Shown: one piece after another, positions 1-5,038 of the stretch
Position numbering within the stretch: the first letter of the stretch is position 1
Layout of the letters: every line of letters starts with the position of its first letter
Assembly (NCBI GenBank): GCA_016218905.1
Contig: JACRCS010000481.1
Location: forward strand, 1-5,038
Reading direction: 5' to 3'
Source of the DNA: Deltaproteobacteria bacterium
GTDB taxonomy: Bacteria; Desulfobacterota_C; Deferrisomatia; Deferrisomatales; JACRMM01
DNA length: 5,038 nt
Program-made: the position numbers and the translations under genes
The notes under the pieces: model-generated
Seen by the model: the letters and a program-made list of their open reading frames with translations, nothing else
Told to the model about the DNA's origin: nothing
Databases searched by the model: none

Positions 1-20
1 ATGCGCCCGGGGGACGGACC

Positions 21-44
21 AGCGGGCGGGTCGATGTGCCCGCT
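21..44 (-). terminator. Possible hairpin downstream of bpt
   Basis: A 7-bp perfect stem (AGCGGGC at 21-27 with GCCCGCT at 38-44) with a 10-base loop lies about 32 bases after the bpt stop. No T-run follows on the minus strand. It could be a weak or factor-dependent 3' end of the operon. Nothing else in positions 1-76 looks coding. Confidence 0.25.
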
Positions 45-76
45 CTCTCGTATTTCGGCTGGCTGCTCCGGCGGCT

Positions 77-892
77 TTACTGCCCCGAGCCGCGCAAGGT
101 AAGCGGGCCGCGTGCCAGCTCGGCCGCTTCACCCAGTTCCTCGAAGGGCCTCCAGACTGCGTCGGTGCCGAGGAGCTCGCACGGGCGCAGCCGCGTCTTG
201 TACGACATCTTGCGGCATCCCTCGATCCAGAAGCCCGGGTAGTAGTAGGCGAGCCCCAGGGACTCGGCGAGCCGCAGCTCCACGAGGCTGCCGAAGGTCC
301 CGAGGCTCCGCGGCCCTTCGTCCGGGTCGAAGTAGAAGTACACGGAGCTGAGGGCCACGGGCGTGCGGTCGCAGATCCCCACCGCGAGGAGCCGCCCTCC
401 CGGTCCCCGGTAGCAGACCTCCAACGTCTCGGTGGGCGAGCGGTAGAGGAAGGCCTCCAGGTCCTCCCGCTCGGAGGCCATCTTTCCGTCGTGCCGCCGC
501 TCCAGGTACCGCCGGTAGAGAGCGTGCTTCTCGTCGGTGAGCGAAGGCACCCCGAACCCGAGGGAGAGGTCGCGGTTCCGTCGCTCGATCCGGCGCAGAC
601 TCTTACCCGGCCGGAAGCTCCCGACCCGCACCCGGAGCGCCGTGCACGCCCGACAGCCGGGGCAGACGGGCTGGTAGAAGATCTTCCCCGACCGGCGAAA
701 CCCCGCGTCCATCAAGAGCTGGTGGGCCCACCCGGGCACCCGCCGGCACTGAAACCCCCGGCTCAAGGCGATCCGGCCGGAAAGATAGGGACAGGCGTGC
801 TCGGAGGAGGTGCTCACTTGGAGCTCGAGGGGCGGCGGCGGGGCGGGATAGAAGCTGAGGGTCTGGGACTCCGGGGAGGTTCGGCTGCTCAT
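77..892 (-). CDS. bpt: Aspartate/glutamate leucyltransferase (bacterial N-end-rule transferase)
   Basis: Bpt adds leucine from Leu-tRNA to proteins with N-terminal Asp or Glu (EC 2.3.2.29), marking them for ClpS and ClpAP-type proteolysis in the cytoplasm. The protein has 271 residues, slightly longer than typical family members (about 235-250). The N-terminal domain carries CPYLSGR (34-40), then GFRRSGK (64-70) and YQPVCPGCRAC (73-83) with C77, C80 and C83. The C-terminal GNAT-like domain carries the RRNRDLS segment (104-110), ALSSVYFYFDP (180-190), RSLGTF (195-200) and a YYPGFWIEGCRKMSYK segment (217-232), all typical of the ATE/Bpt family. The ATG at 892 lies 4 bases after the HD gene's TGA, with no good Shine-Dalgarno site, so translational coupling is likely. 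Older annotations call such genes ate (arginyltransferase). The Bpt subtype is inferred from overall resemblance. Confidence 0.93.
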   Translation of the reverse strand: MSSRTSPESQTLSFYPAPPPPLELQVSTSSEHACPYLSGRIALSRGFQCRRVPGWAHQLLMDAGFRRSGKIFYQPVCPGCRACTALRVRVGSFRPGKSLRRIERRNRDLSLGFGVPSLTDEKHALYRRYLERRHDGKMASEREDLEAFLYRSPTETLEVCYRGPGGRLLAVGICDRTPVALSSVYFYFDPDEGPRSLGTFGSLVELRLAESLGLAYYYPGFWIEGCRKMSYKTRLRPCELLGTDAVWRPFEELGEAAELARGPLTLRGSGQ

Positions 893-896
893 CGCG

Positions 897-1577
897 TCAC
901 TTCACCGCAGGGCTCGCTTCCCGCTCCAGTTCCAGCCTTCGCGCCTCGAGCTCTGCGCGGGCAAGCCGCCTGGCCGTTGGGGTGAGGAACCAGGTCTCGA
1001 TCCTGCCCTCCAGGCGCGAGAGGTTCTCCGCCGGCGAGATGCCAAAGCGTCGCGAATCGATGGCTAGGAACTCACGGGAGTAGCGCGAGAGCTTGTCCGC
1101 ATCCTTGACGATCGCCTCCTCCAGAGACTCGGCGTCCGGCCGGGAGTCGTGTCGGGACACGATCAGTCCGACGATCTCGGCCTTCCCGTCCGGATAGCCG
1201 ACCGCCGCCAAAATATCTTTGGCCATCTCGGCTCCTTGCTGCTCGTGTAGGTCCCGAAGCCCCGGATTCGTCATCTTCGGTCCAAACGCGGTGATCTGCA
1301 GGTGCTCAGGAACTCGGATCCACCCGATGTCGTGAAGGAGCACTGCCGGGACCACGATGTCCGGCTGACCTCCCTCTTCCGACAGGAGACGCTCCGCAAA
1401 CGCGTAACAGATCTCGGTATGCACCTCGTTCTCCCGGGTTTGGAGCCACGGGCGCGCGAGCGCGAAGATCTGTTCGTAGAGCGACTCTCCAAAACACGGC
1501 TCGGTCTTCAAGTCCTGGATCTTCCGCAACGCTCGGAGCTTGGCAGCCAGGGGGTAGGTCTTCGGGTGGGGAAGCAC
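897..1577 (-). CDS. HD-domain phosphohydrolase-like protein, substrate unknown
   Basis: A soluble 226-residue HD-superfamily protein. Numbered from the GTG at 1577, the metal-site candidates are H53 (EVHTEI), H82-D83 (LLHDIGW), H111 (DLHEQQG), H143 (SRHDSR) and D159/D161 (VKDADKLSRYS). This pattern is complete enough to suggest an active, possibly two-metal, phosphohydrolase. There is no signal peptide, membrane segment or attached regulatory domain. The C-terminal 30 residues are a charged Ala/Arg/Glu/Leu-rich helix. The frame is open back to an ATG at 1751, but that stretch lies inside acsE and translates as an Arg/Pro-rich shadow, so I place the start at the GTG. TTG at 1529 or 1511 is possible but would remove N-terminal sequence. 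It sits between acsE and bpt in the same operon. Nucleotide, (p)ppGpp-like or other phosphoester substrates cannot be told apart from sequence alone. Confidence 0.85.
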   Translation of the reverse strand: MLPHPKTYPLAAKLRALRKIQDLKTEPCFGESLYEQIFALARPWLQTRENEVHTEICYAFAERLLSEEGGQPDIVVPAVLLHDIGWIRVPEHLQITAFGPKMTNPGLRDLHEQQGAEMAKDILAAVGYPDGKAEIVGLIVSRHDSRPDAESLEEAIVKDADKLSRYSREFLAIDSRRFGISPAENLSRLEGRIETWFLTPTARRLARAELEARRLELEREASPAVK

Positions 1578-1579
1578 GA

Positions 1580-1611
1580 TAGGAATGGGGAGGCCGAAGC
1601 CTCCCCTCCTA
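1580..1611 (-). promoter_or_regulatory. Intercistronic hairpin after acsE, overlapping HD-gene translation signals
   Basis: The core is an 8-bp perfect stem (GGGGAGGC with GCCTCCCC, 1587-1594 and 1599-1606). In the minus-strand transcript it is capped by a UUCG loop closed by C-G, the extra-stable tetraloop type. Five more pairs (TAGGA/TCCTA, 1580-1584 with 1607-1611) extend it beyond a 2-base bulge, giving 13 pairs in total. It starts 7 bases after the acsE stop and ends 2 bases before the likely GTG start of the HD gene. The only AGGAGG nearby (1605-1610) is inside the stem. No T-run follows, so it is not a classical terminator. A role in lowering expression of the distal genes is inferred. 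Confidence 0.65.
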
Positions 1612-1618
1612 AAGTCTT

Positions 1619-2500
1619 CTAGTCCTGGAGCCAGGAGTGGGAGTAGAGGACGTCGCCGGAGAGGACGCGGTAGGTCTTCCAGAGGACCTTCTCCTCGTCG
1701 TTCGACGGGGTGACGCTCTCGCCGTCCTGGAGCTTCTTCACGAAGGCGCACTGCTTCTCCATCTTGCCCTGACAGAGCGCCATCATTTCCTTGTCGTACG
1801 CGTCGACGATCGCGGACTCCTGCCCGAGGTTGTAGAGCATCATGAGGTAGATGCGGTTCAGGATGGGCCGGAGCTCGTTCGGAGCGCCGTTGGAGACGTT
1901 GGAGAGGCCGCAGGTGTTCGTGGCGCCCGGCACGATGTCCTTCACCATCGGCAGGAACTCCATGTACGCCTTGACCTGGTTGATGTCGACGGACACGGGC
2001 AGCACGATCGGGTCGACCCAGTAGCGGGCGTGGTCGATCCCGAGTTCGTCGCCGGCCGCCATGATGGTGCTCAGGGCGACGGCCCGCTCGTTGGCGTCGC
2101 GCGGGATGCCCTCTTCCGACATCGTGAGCGCGACGAAGTCGGCGTCGTACTGCTTCACGAGGGCGAGGCGGTCGCCCATCTTCGCGGGGTTCGCATCGAT
2201 GGAGTTGATGAGCGCGCGCTGGTTGCAGACCTTTAGGCCCGCTTCAATCGCTACCGTGTTCGTCGTGTCGAGGGCGAGCCGGACGTCCTTCTTCACTTCC
2301 TGGACGGTCTGGACGAGCCACGCCATCATCTCGTCGCCGGCCTTCCGGGCGGGCCCGAGGTTCAGGTCGATCATGTCGGCGCCGGCCGCGAGCTCCTCCT
2401 CGGCCATCTTCTGGATCGGCCCCTTCTCCATCTCGCGCATGGCGGGGCCGATCGTCTTGCTCATGATGTTGATGCTCTCGGCGATCGTATAGATCTTCAT
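1619..2500 (-). CDS. acsE: 5-methyltetrahydrofolate:corrinoid/iron-sulfur protein methyltransferase
   Basis: This cytoplasmic enzyme (MeTr) transfers the methyl group of methyl-tetrahydrofolate to cob(I)amide on the corrinoid iron-sulfur protein. It has the pterin-binding TIM-barrel fold shared with dihydropteroate synthase. Signature segments in order are AESIN (7-11, in place of the usual GERIN), DLNLGPA (45-51), LDTTN (77-81), INSIDAN (98-104), DPIVLP (163-168) and GLSNVSN (198-204). D78, N99, D163 and N201 correspond to the folate-binding Asp75, Asn96, Asp160 and Asn199 of the Moorella enzyme. The protein has 293 residues, about 30 more than the Moorella enzyme. The excess is a C-terminal tail from about residue 259, ending in a Trp- and Tyr-containing segment. 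It lies between acsC and the HD gene and ends with TAG. The acsC-acsE order without acsD between them differs from the textbook cluster. Confidence 0.95.
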   Translation of the reverse strand: MKIYTIAESINIMSKTIGPAMREMEKGPIQKMAEEELAAGADMIDLNLGPARKAGDEMMAWLVQTVQEVKKDVRLALDTTNTVAIEAGLKVCNQRALINSIDANPAKMGDRLALVKQYDADFVALTMSEEGIPRDANERAVALSTIMAAGDELGIDHARYWVDPIVLPVSVDINQVKAYMEFLPMVKDIVPGATNTCGLSNVSNGAPNELRPILNRIYLMMLYNLGQESAIVDAYDKEMMALCQGKMEKQCAFVKKLQDGESVTPSNDEEKVLWKTYRVLSGDVLYSHSWLQD

Positions 2501-2507
2501 CTCTCTT

Positions 2508-2514
2508 CCTCCTC
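2508..2514 (-). promoter_or_regulatory. Shine-Dalgarno site of acsE
   Basis: GAGGAGG reads on the minus strand 7 bases before the ATG at 2500-2498. This is a near-consensus site at ideal spacing. It fixes the acsE start and suggests strong independent translation. Confidence 0.8.
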
Positions 2515-2528
2515 TAACCGCAGTGCGT

Positions 2529-2554
2529 GGAGGCCGCCCTTCCGAACGGCCTCC
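2529..2554 (-). promoter_or_regulatory. Intercistronic hairpin after acsC
   Basis: A perfect 8-bp stem (GGAGGCCG at 2529-2536 against its complement at 2547-2554) encloses a 10-base loop and begins 9 bases after the acsC TGA stop. Two further G-C pairs (2526-2527 with 2556-2557) could extend it past one mismatch. No T-run follows on the minus strand. The acsE Shine-Dalgarno site lies 15 bases further downstream and stays unpaired. I infer an intercistronic mRNA element rather than a terminator. Confidence 0.55.
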
Positions 2555-2563
2555 GCGCCGATA

Positions 2564-3916
2564 TCAGCCGTTCTTGGCGACGTAGTCCTTCAGGAACTTC
2601 GGGATGTCCGCGGCCTCGCGGGTGCCGATGTTGACCTCGTAGCCCTCGCCGAGCTCCTCCTGGAACTCGCCGGAGAGCTGCGCCACGTACCCGGGGATGA
2701 TGATCCGCTTGTGGCCGACCTTCTCGGCGATGCCGGACTTCTTCACGAAGGGGGCCATCGCGTCGGCGACGAACTTGCCCGCCGACCACGCCGTGAGGAC
2801 GCTCATGCCTTCCGTGTCCATGATGAGGAGCCACGTGGGCACCCGGCTCGCCTCCACCTCGGCGCTGACGACGAAGTAGGTGAGCGCGAAGTTCGTGGTG
2901 ATGATGACCGGGCTGTTCGGGCCGGGGTTGTTGATGGGGTAGATCCCCTGGTCCATGGTCATCGGCCGCTGCGGGTCGGTGTAGATGTTGAGCCGGTTCA
3001 CGACCAGCGGGAGGACCGCGGCCGGGTCGAGGCTCCCGAGGACCACGACGCCCGCGTACTTGTCCGTGAGCATGGCGGCGTAGGTGGCCTGGAGCTCCAG
3101 GTGGTCCGTCATGCCGCAGGGGAACGCGACGGTCGGGAAGCCGAGCGCGCGGAACTTCTTGTCCAGGGCGGCGCGCCGGATGGCGATGTTGGCCGTGAGG
3201 GTGTCCCTCAGGCTCTTGAACATCCCCGTGTCGAGGAGGACTTCCTTCAGGCCTGCCGCGACGGCCTTCTCGCCGGCCGTAGCGAGCTCGTCCAGGCTAT
3301 CGCCCTTGAGGACGATCGCGCAGGAGTAGTCTTTCGCGAGCTGCACCAGTTCGTCGGCACCGGCGCCGTGGAGGGCGAACTTCTTGCCCTTGAGCACGTC
3401 GGCCGCGGCCTTCAAGGTCCCGGCGTCCTCGGAGGAGACGATGAGCCCCTTCTCGGTGGCGCCGGCGGCTTTCTTGACGAGTTCCAGGAAGGAGCCCTGG
3501 TCCTTCTTCTGGTCCCAGAGGAAGGCGTAGTTGGGCTGGAGGGTGAAGCCCACGCGCTCGAACTTCACCTCGTTCAGGAGCTTGAGCTGGGCATCTACGG
3601 CCGAGGCGTCCATGTTGTTCGCGAGGGCGACCGCGATCCCGGTGGGGTTCACGAACGTCTTCTCGTGGCGGTACTTGACGGTCTCGCCGCCCACCTTGTG
3701 GGCGACAGCGCCCTGGCCCAGCACCACGTCGCGGATCGGGGGCGCGCTCGCCTCCGACAGCTTCTCCTTGGCCTCGTCCGAGACGTAGGGGCACTTGGAG
3801 AGCTCAGCCTTGCCGGCCGCGAGCTTCATGGCGAACGCCAGGCAGGTGGGCTCACCGCAGTCCTTGCAGTTGGTCTGCGGCAGGAGTTTGTAGATCTGGA
3901 TTCCGGTGAGTCCCAT
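2564..3916 (-). CDS. acsC: Corrinoid iron-sulfur protein large (gamma) subunit
   Basis: This 450-residue protein is the large subunit of the corrinoid iron-sulfur protein (CFeSP). CFeSP accepts the methyl group from methyl-tetrahydrofolate via AcsE and passes it to the AcsB A-cluster. Residues 1-57 form the 4Fe4S domain, with C17, C20, C25 and C42 (CX2CX4CX16C) used for reductive reactivation of cobalt. Roughly 90-320 is the TIM-barrel domain. Roughly 325-450 is the base-off corrinoid-binding domain. That last part includes the SVLTAW segment, where T375 falls where the family has a Thr near cobalt, and the GTREAADIPKFL segment near the C-terminus. Length matches the family (about 445). The ATG at 3916 is chosen for its good Shine-Dalgarno site and because the family starts just before the IYKLLP motif. 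The stop is TGA. Its partner, the small subunit AcsD, is not encoded next to it. Codons are almost entirely G/C-ending, suggesting high expression. Confidence 0.97.
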   Translation of the reverse strand: MGLTGIQIYKLLPQTNCKDCGEPTCLAFAMKLAAGKAELSKCPYVSDEAKEKLSEASAPPIRDVVLGQGAVAHKVGGETVKYRHEKTFVNPTGIAVALANNMDASAVDAQLKLLNEVKFERVGFTLQPNYAFLWDQKKDQGSFLELVKKAAGATEKGLIVSSEDAGTLKAAADVLKGKKFALHGAGADELVQLAKDYSCAIVLKGDSLDELATAGEKAVAAGLKEVLLDTGMFKSLRDTLTANIAIRRAALDKKFRALGFPTVAFPCGMTDHLELQATYAAMLTDKYAGVVVLGSLDPAAVLPLVVNRLNIYTDPQRPMTMDQGIYPINNPGPNSPVIITTNFALTYFVVSAEVEASRVPTWLLIMDTEGMSVLTAWSAGKFVADAMAPFVKKSGIAEKVGHKRIIIPGYVAQLSGEFQEELGEGYEVNIGTREAADIPKFLKDYVAKNG

Positions 3917-3925
3917 GGTCCGAAT

Positions 3926-3932
3926 CTCCTTT
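3926..3932 (-). promoter_or_regulatory. Shine-Dalgarno site of acsC
   Basis: AAAGGAG reads on the minus strand 9 bases before the ATG at 3916-3914. It decides the acsC start: the same frame stays open upstream to an ATG at 3976, but those 20 codons carry no family sequence and the Shine-Dalgarno site lies inside them. Confidence 0.8.
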
Positions 3933-3940
3933 CCTCTTAA

Positions 3941-3954
3941 GCGCGAATGCGCGC
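3941..3954 (-). repeat. Small GC inverted repeat upstream of acsC
   Basis: A 5-bp inverted repeat (GCGCG, 4-base loop, CGCGC) lies between the acsB-acsC hairpin and the acsC ribosome binding site. It is short enough to be chance in GC-rich DNA. It is recorded because it adds to the structured leader before acsC. Confidence 0.25.
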
Positions 3955-3982
3955 GAGTCCTTCGAACGGATGGCAATCGGAC

Positions 3983-4007
3983 GGGGGAGGAGCAAGCCTC
4001 CTCCCCC
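3983..4007 (-). promoter_or_regulatory. Intercistronic hairpin after acsB
   Basis: A perfect inverted repeat has a 10-bp stem (GGGGGAGGAG at 3983-3992 against its complement at 3998-4007) and a 5-base loop. It begins 8 bases after the acsB stop codon. No T-run follows on the minus strand, so it is not a canonical intrinsic terminator. acsC continues downstream with its own ribosome binding site. I infer an mRNA-stabilising, processing or partial-attenuation element. Confidence 0.6.
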
Positions 4008-4015
4008 CTGTGGGC

Positions 4016-5038
4016 TTACATCATGGGATCCATCGAGAGGGCGGGGTGCCCCACCTTCTCCATGAACGCCATCACCTCTTCCTCGGTGGTGGCGTCCTCC
4101 TCGGTGGCGATCTTGTCGTAGAGGTCGGGGCAACCCTCTTCCTGACCGCGCCGGATGAGCACGTCCTTGATCGACTCCTTGAGCGCCTTCGGCAGCCAGG
4201 CAACGCGCTTCACACCGCCGTCGGCCGAGATGAACTTCCTCGAGCCGATGTAGAACTTCGAGACGCCGACGAAGCCCGGGGTCTGGGCGCCGCCGCCGAC
4301 CGAGCCGGCGAGCGTCGAGAAGGGCATCCCGCAGGGAGTCATGCCCGCGAAGTCGCGGTCCACCACCATGACGCCGTTGGCCATGGGCAGGAGCACCACG
4401 ATCGCCTCGAAGCAGCCGCAGGAGGTCATGGGGTCGACCATCAGCGAGTAGGCGCTGAAGGAGGCGATCGCCTCCTGGGAGTTCTTGAAGGTGAAGTCGT
4501 TGACGCCCGTCCAGACGCCGAGGCGCTCGTCGATCGTGTCACCCTTCTTGATGGGCTGGTTCGGCCCGGTGGGGGTGATCTCGTACGCCGCCTTGCCGTC
4601 GAGCCAGTTGTACGCGCCGCACAGGCCCGGCCGCTCAGGGCTGATGACGCAGACGTGGTTCGGCGCGAAGGACTGGCAGAGCGTGCAGGAGTAGAAGATC
4701 TCCACGCTCTCGTCCGTCATGGAGCCGAGGCGCTCCTCGCGCTCCTTGTAGGTCTGGCGGGCCACCTTCATGAGCTCGGAGACCTTGGCCGGGTCCGTGT
4801 ACACGGTCACCTGGACCTTGTCGAGGATCTTCCCGAACTCGTTGTGGAACTTCGCGTGGATGATCGTGCCGAAGTGCTTCAGGCTGAACCCCGCGCCGAA
4901 GGTCTTCTTCGAGATCCGCATCCAGACGATGTCGCGCTGGCCGATGTGGAGCACGCCCTCGGCGCCGTTCAGGAGGTGGTGGATCTGGCGCTCCAGGATC
5001 GGCTCGAAGTCCGGCTGCATCGCGCGGCCGGCCACGTC
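4016..5038 (-). CDS. acsB: Acetyl-CoA synthase (CODH/ACS beta subunit), 5' end outside window
   Basis: Acetyl-CoA synthase condenses a methyl group from the corrinoid iron-sulfur protein, CO from CO dehydrogenase, and CoA into acetyl-CoA in the cytoplasm. The visible 340 residues are the C-terminal part. Counting from the Met at 5035, the A-cluster cysteines are C117, C120, C129 and C139 (CTLC motif, then two more Cys), which match the family 4Fe4S ligands. The CGC motif at C206-C208 is the distal nickel site. A constant offset of 389 maps all six onto Moorella AcsB Cys506, 509, 518, 528, 595 and 597, and F123 onto Phe512. The protein ends at about the normal family length (roughly 729 residues), so about 388 N-terminal residues lie off the right edge. 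The Met at 5035 is internal, because the frame is open to the window end. The stop is TAA. acsC follows after 97 bases containing a hairpin. The family assignment is secure. Confidence 0.97.
   Translation of the reverse strand, partial: DVAGRAMQPDFEPILERQIHHLLNGAEGVLHIGQRDIVWMRISKKTFGAGFSLKHFGTIIHAKFHNEFGKILDKVQVTVYTDPAKVSELMKVARQTYKEREERLGSMTDESVEIFYSCTLCQSFAPNHVCVISPERPGLCGAYNWLDGKAAYEITPTGPNQPIKKGDTIDERLGVWTGVNDFTFKNSQEAIASFSAYSLMVDPMTSCGCFEAIVVLLPMANGVMVVDRDFAGMTPCGMPFSTLAGSVGGGAQTPGFVGVSKFYIGSRKFISADGGVKRVAWLPKALKESIKDVLIRRGQEEGCPDLYDKIATEEDATTEEEVMAFMEKVGHPALSMDPMM

Noticed and set aside
1..76. Possible plus-strand gene starting at the ATG at position 1 or 36
   Set aside because: The frame from position 1 is short, and the frame from 36 runs into bpt antisense sequence. 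Neither has a ribosome binding site or recognisable protein sequence.
491..985. Plus-strand open frame of 164 codons opposite bpt and the HD gene end
   Set aside because: Pro/Gly/Arg-rich translation with no recognisable domain. It spans the junction of two well-supported minus-strand genes.
1578..1751. N-terminal extension of the HD gene to an ATG at 1751
   Set aside because: It would lie entirely within acsE and the intergenic hairpin, and it encodes an Arg/Pro-rich stretch typical of an out-of-frame shadow. The HD-family sequence begins after the GTG at 1577.
1637..2236. Plus-strand open frame of 199 codons opposite acsE
   Set aside because: Same antisense artefact. The composition is dominated by Val, Asp, His and Arg, and acsE on the minus strand has all family motifs.
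2711..3940. Plus-strand open frame of 409 codons opposite acsC
   Set aside because: It is an antisense shadow of a GC-rich, strongly codon-biased gene. The translation is low-complexity (Gly, Val, Glu, Arg, His, Leu) and resembles no family, while the opposite strand is unmistakably acsC.
3917..3976. acsC start at the ATG at 3976
   Set aside because: The extra 20 residues carry no family similarity and contain the Shine-Dalgarno site of the ATG at 3916, which matches the usual AcsC N-terminus.
1580..4007. Intergenic hairpins as classical Rho-independent terminators
   Set aside because: None of the three is followed by a T-run on the minus strand, and each is followed by another same-strand gene. 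They are better described as intercistronic structures.

Overview
This is a GC-rich window from a bacterium that carries the Wood-Ljungdahl (reductive acetyl-CoA) pathway. All genes that can be supported lie on the minus strand and read from the right end of the window to the left. In transcription order they are acsB (3' part only), acsC, acsE, an HD-domain phosphohydrolase-like gene, and bpt. The bacterial-type AcsB and AcsC, the strong G/C third-position bias and the Bpt-type N-end-rule transferase suggest an anaerobic bacterium. A high-GC Desulfobacterota or other deltaproteobacterial-type lineage is my best guess. That placement is inference and would need phylogeny.

Right part (about 2500-5038): the methyl branch meets the carbonyl branch here. 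AcsE moves the methyl group from methyl-tetrahydrofolate to the cobalt of the corrinoid iron-sulfur protein, whose large subunit is AcsC. The corrinoid protein then delivers the methyl to the A-cluster of AcsB, where it is joined to CO and CoA to make acetyl-CoA. All Cys ligands of the AcsB A-cluster, the CX2CX4CX16C cluster motif of AcsC and the pterin-site residues of AcsE are intact, so the three enzymes look functional. The CFeSP small subunit gene (acsD) and the CO dehydrogenase gene (acsA) are not in the window.

Left part (1-1620): after acsE comes a 226-residue HD-domain protein of unknown substrate with a complete set of metal-binding His/Asp positions. Four bases later comes bpt, an aspartate/glutamate leucyltransferase of the bacterial N-degron pathway. 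These two genes use visibly less biased codons than the acs genes. The last 76 bases at the left end hold no gene that I can support, only a modest hairpin.

The most distinctive non-coding feature is that each acs gene is followed by a strong GC-rich hairpin without a U-tract: 3983-4007, 2529-2554 and 1580-1611. They look like intercistronic RNA structures that could set mRNA stability or subunit stoichiometry. The third one sits almost directly on the start codon of the HD gene and pairs its only Shine-Dalgarno-like sequence. I see no mobile element, CRISPR array, tRNA or rRNA, and no clearly undescribed system. The better leads are the hairpin series and the HD-bpt tail of the acs operon.
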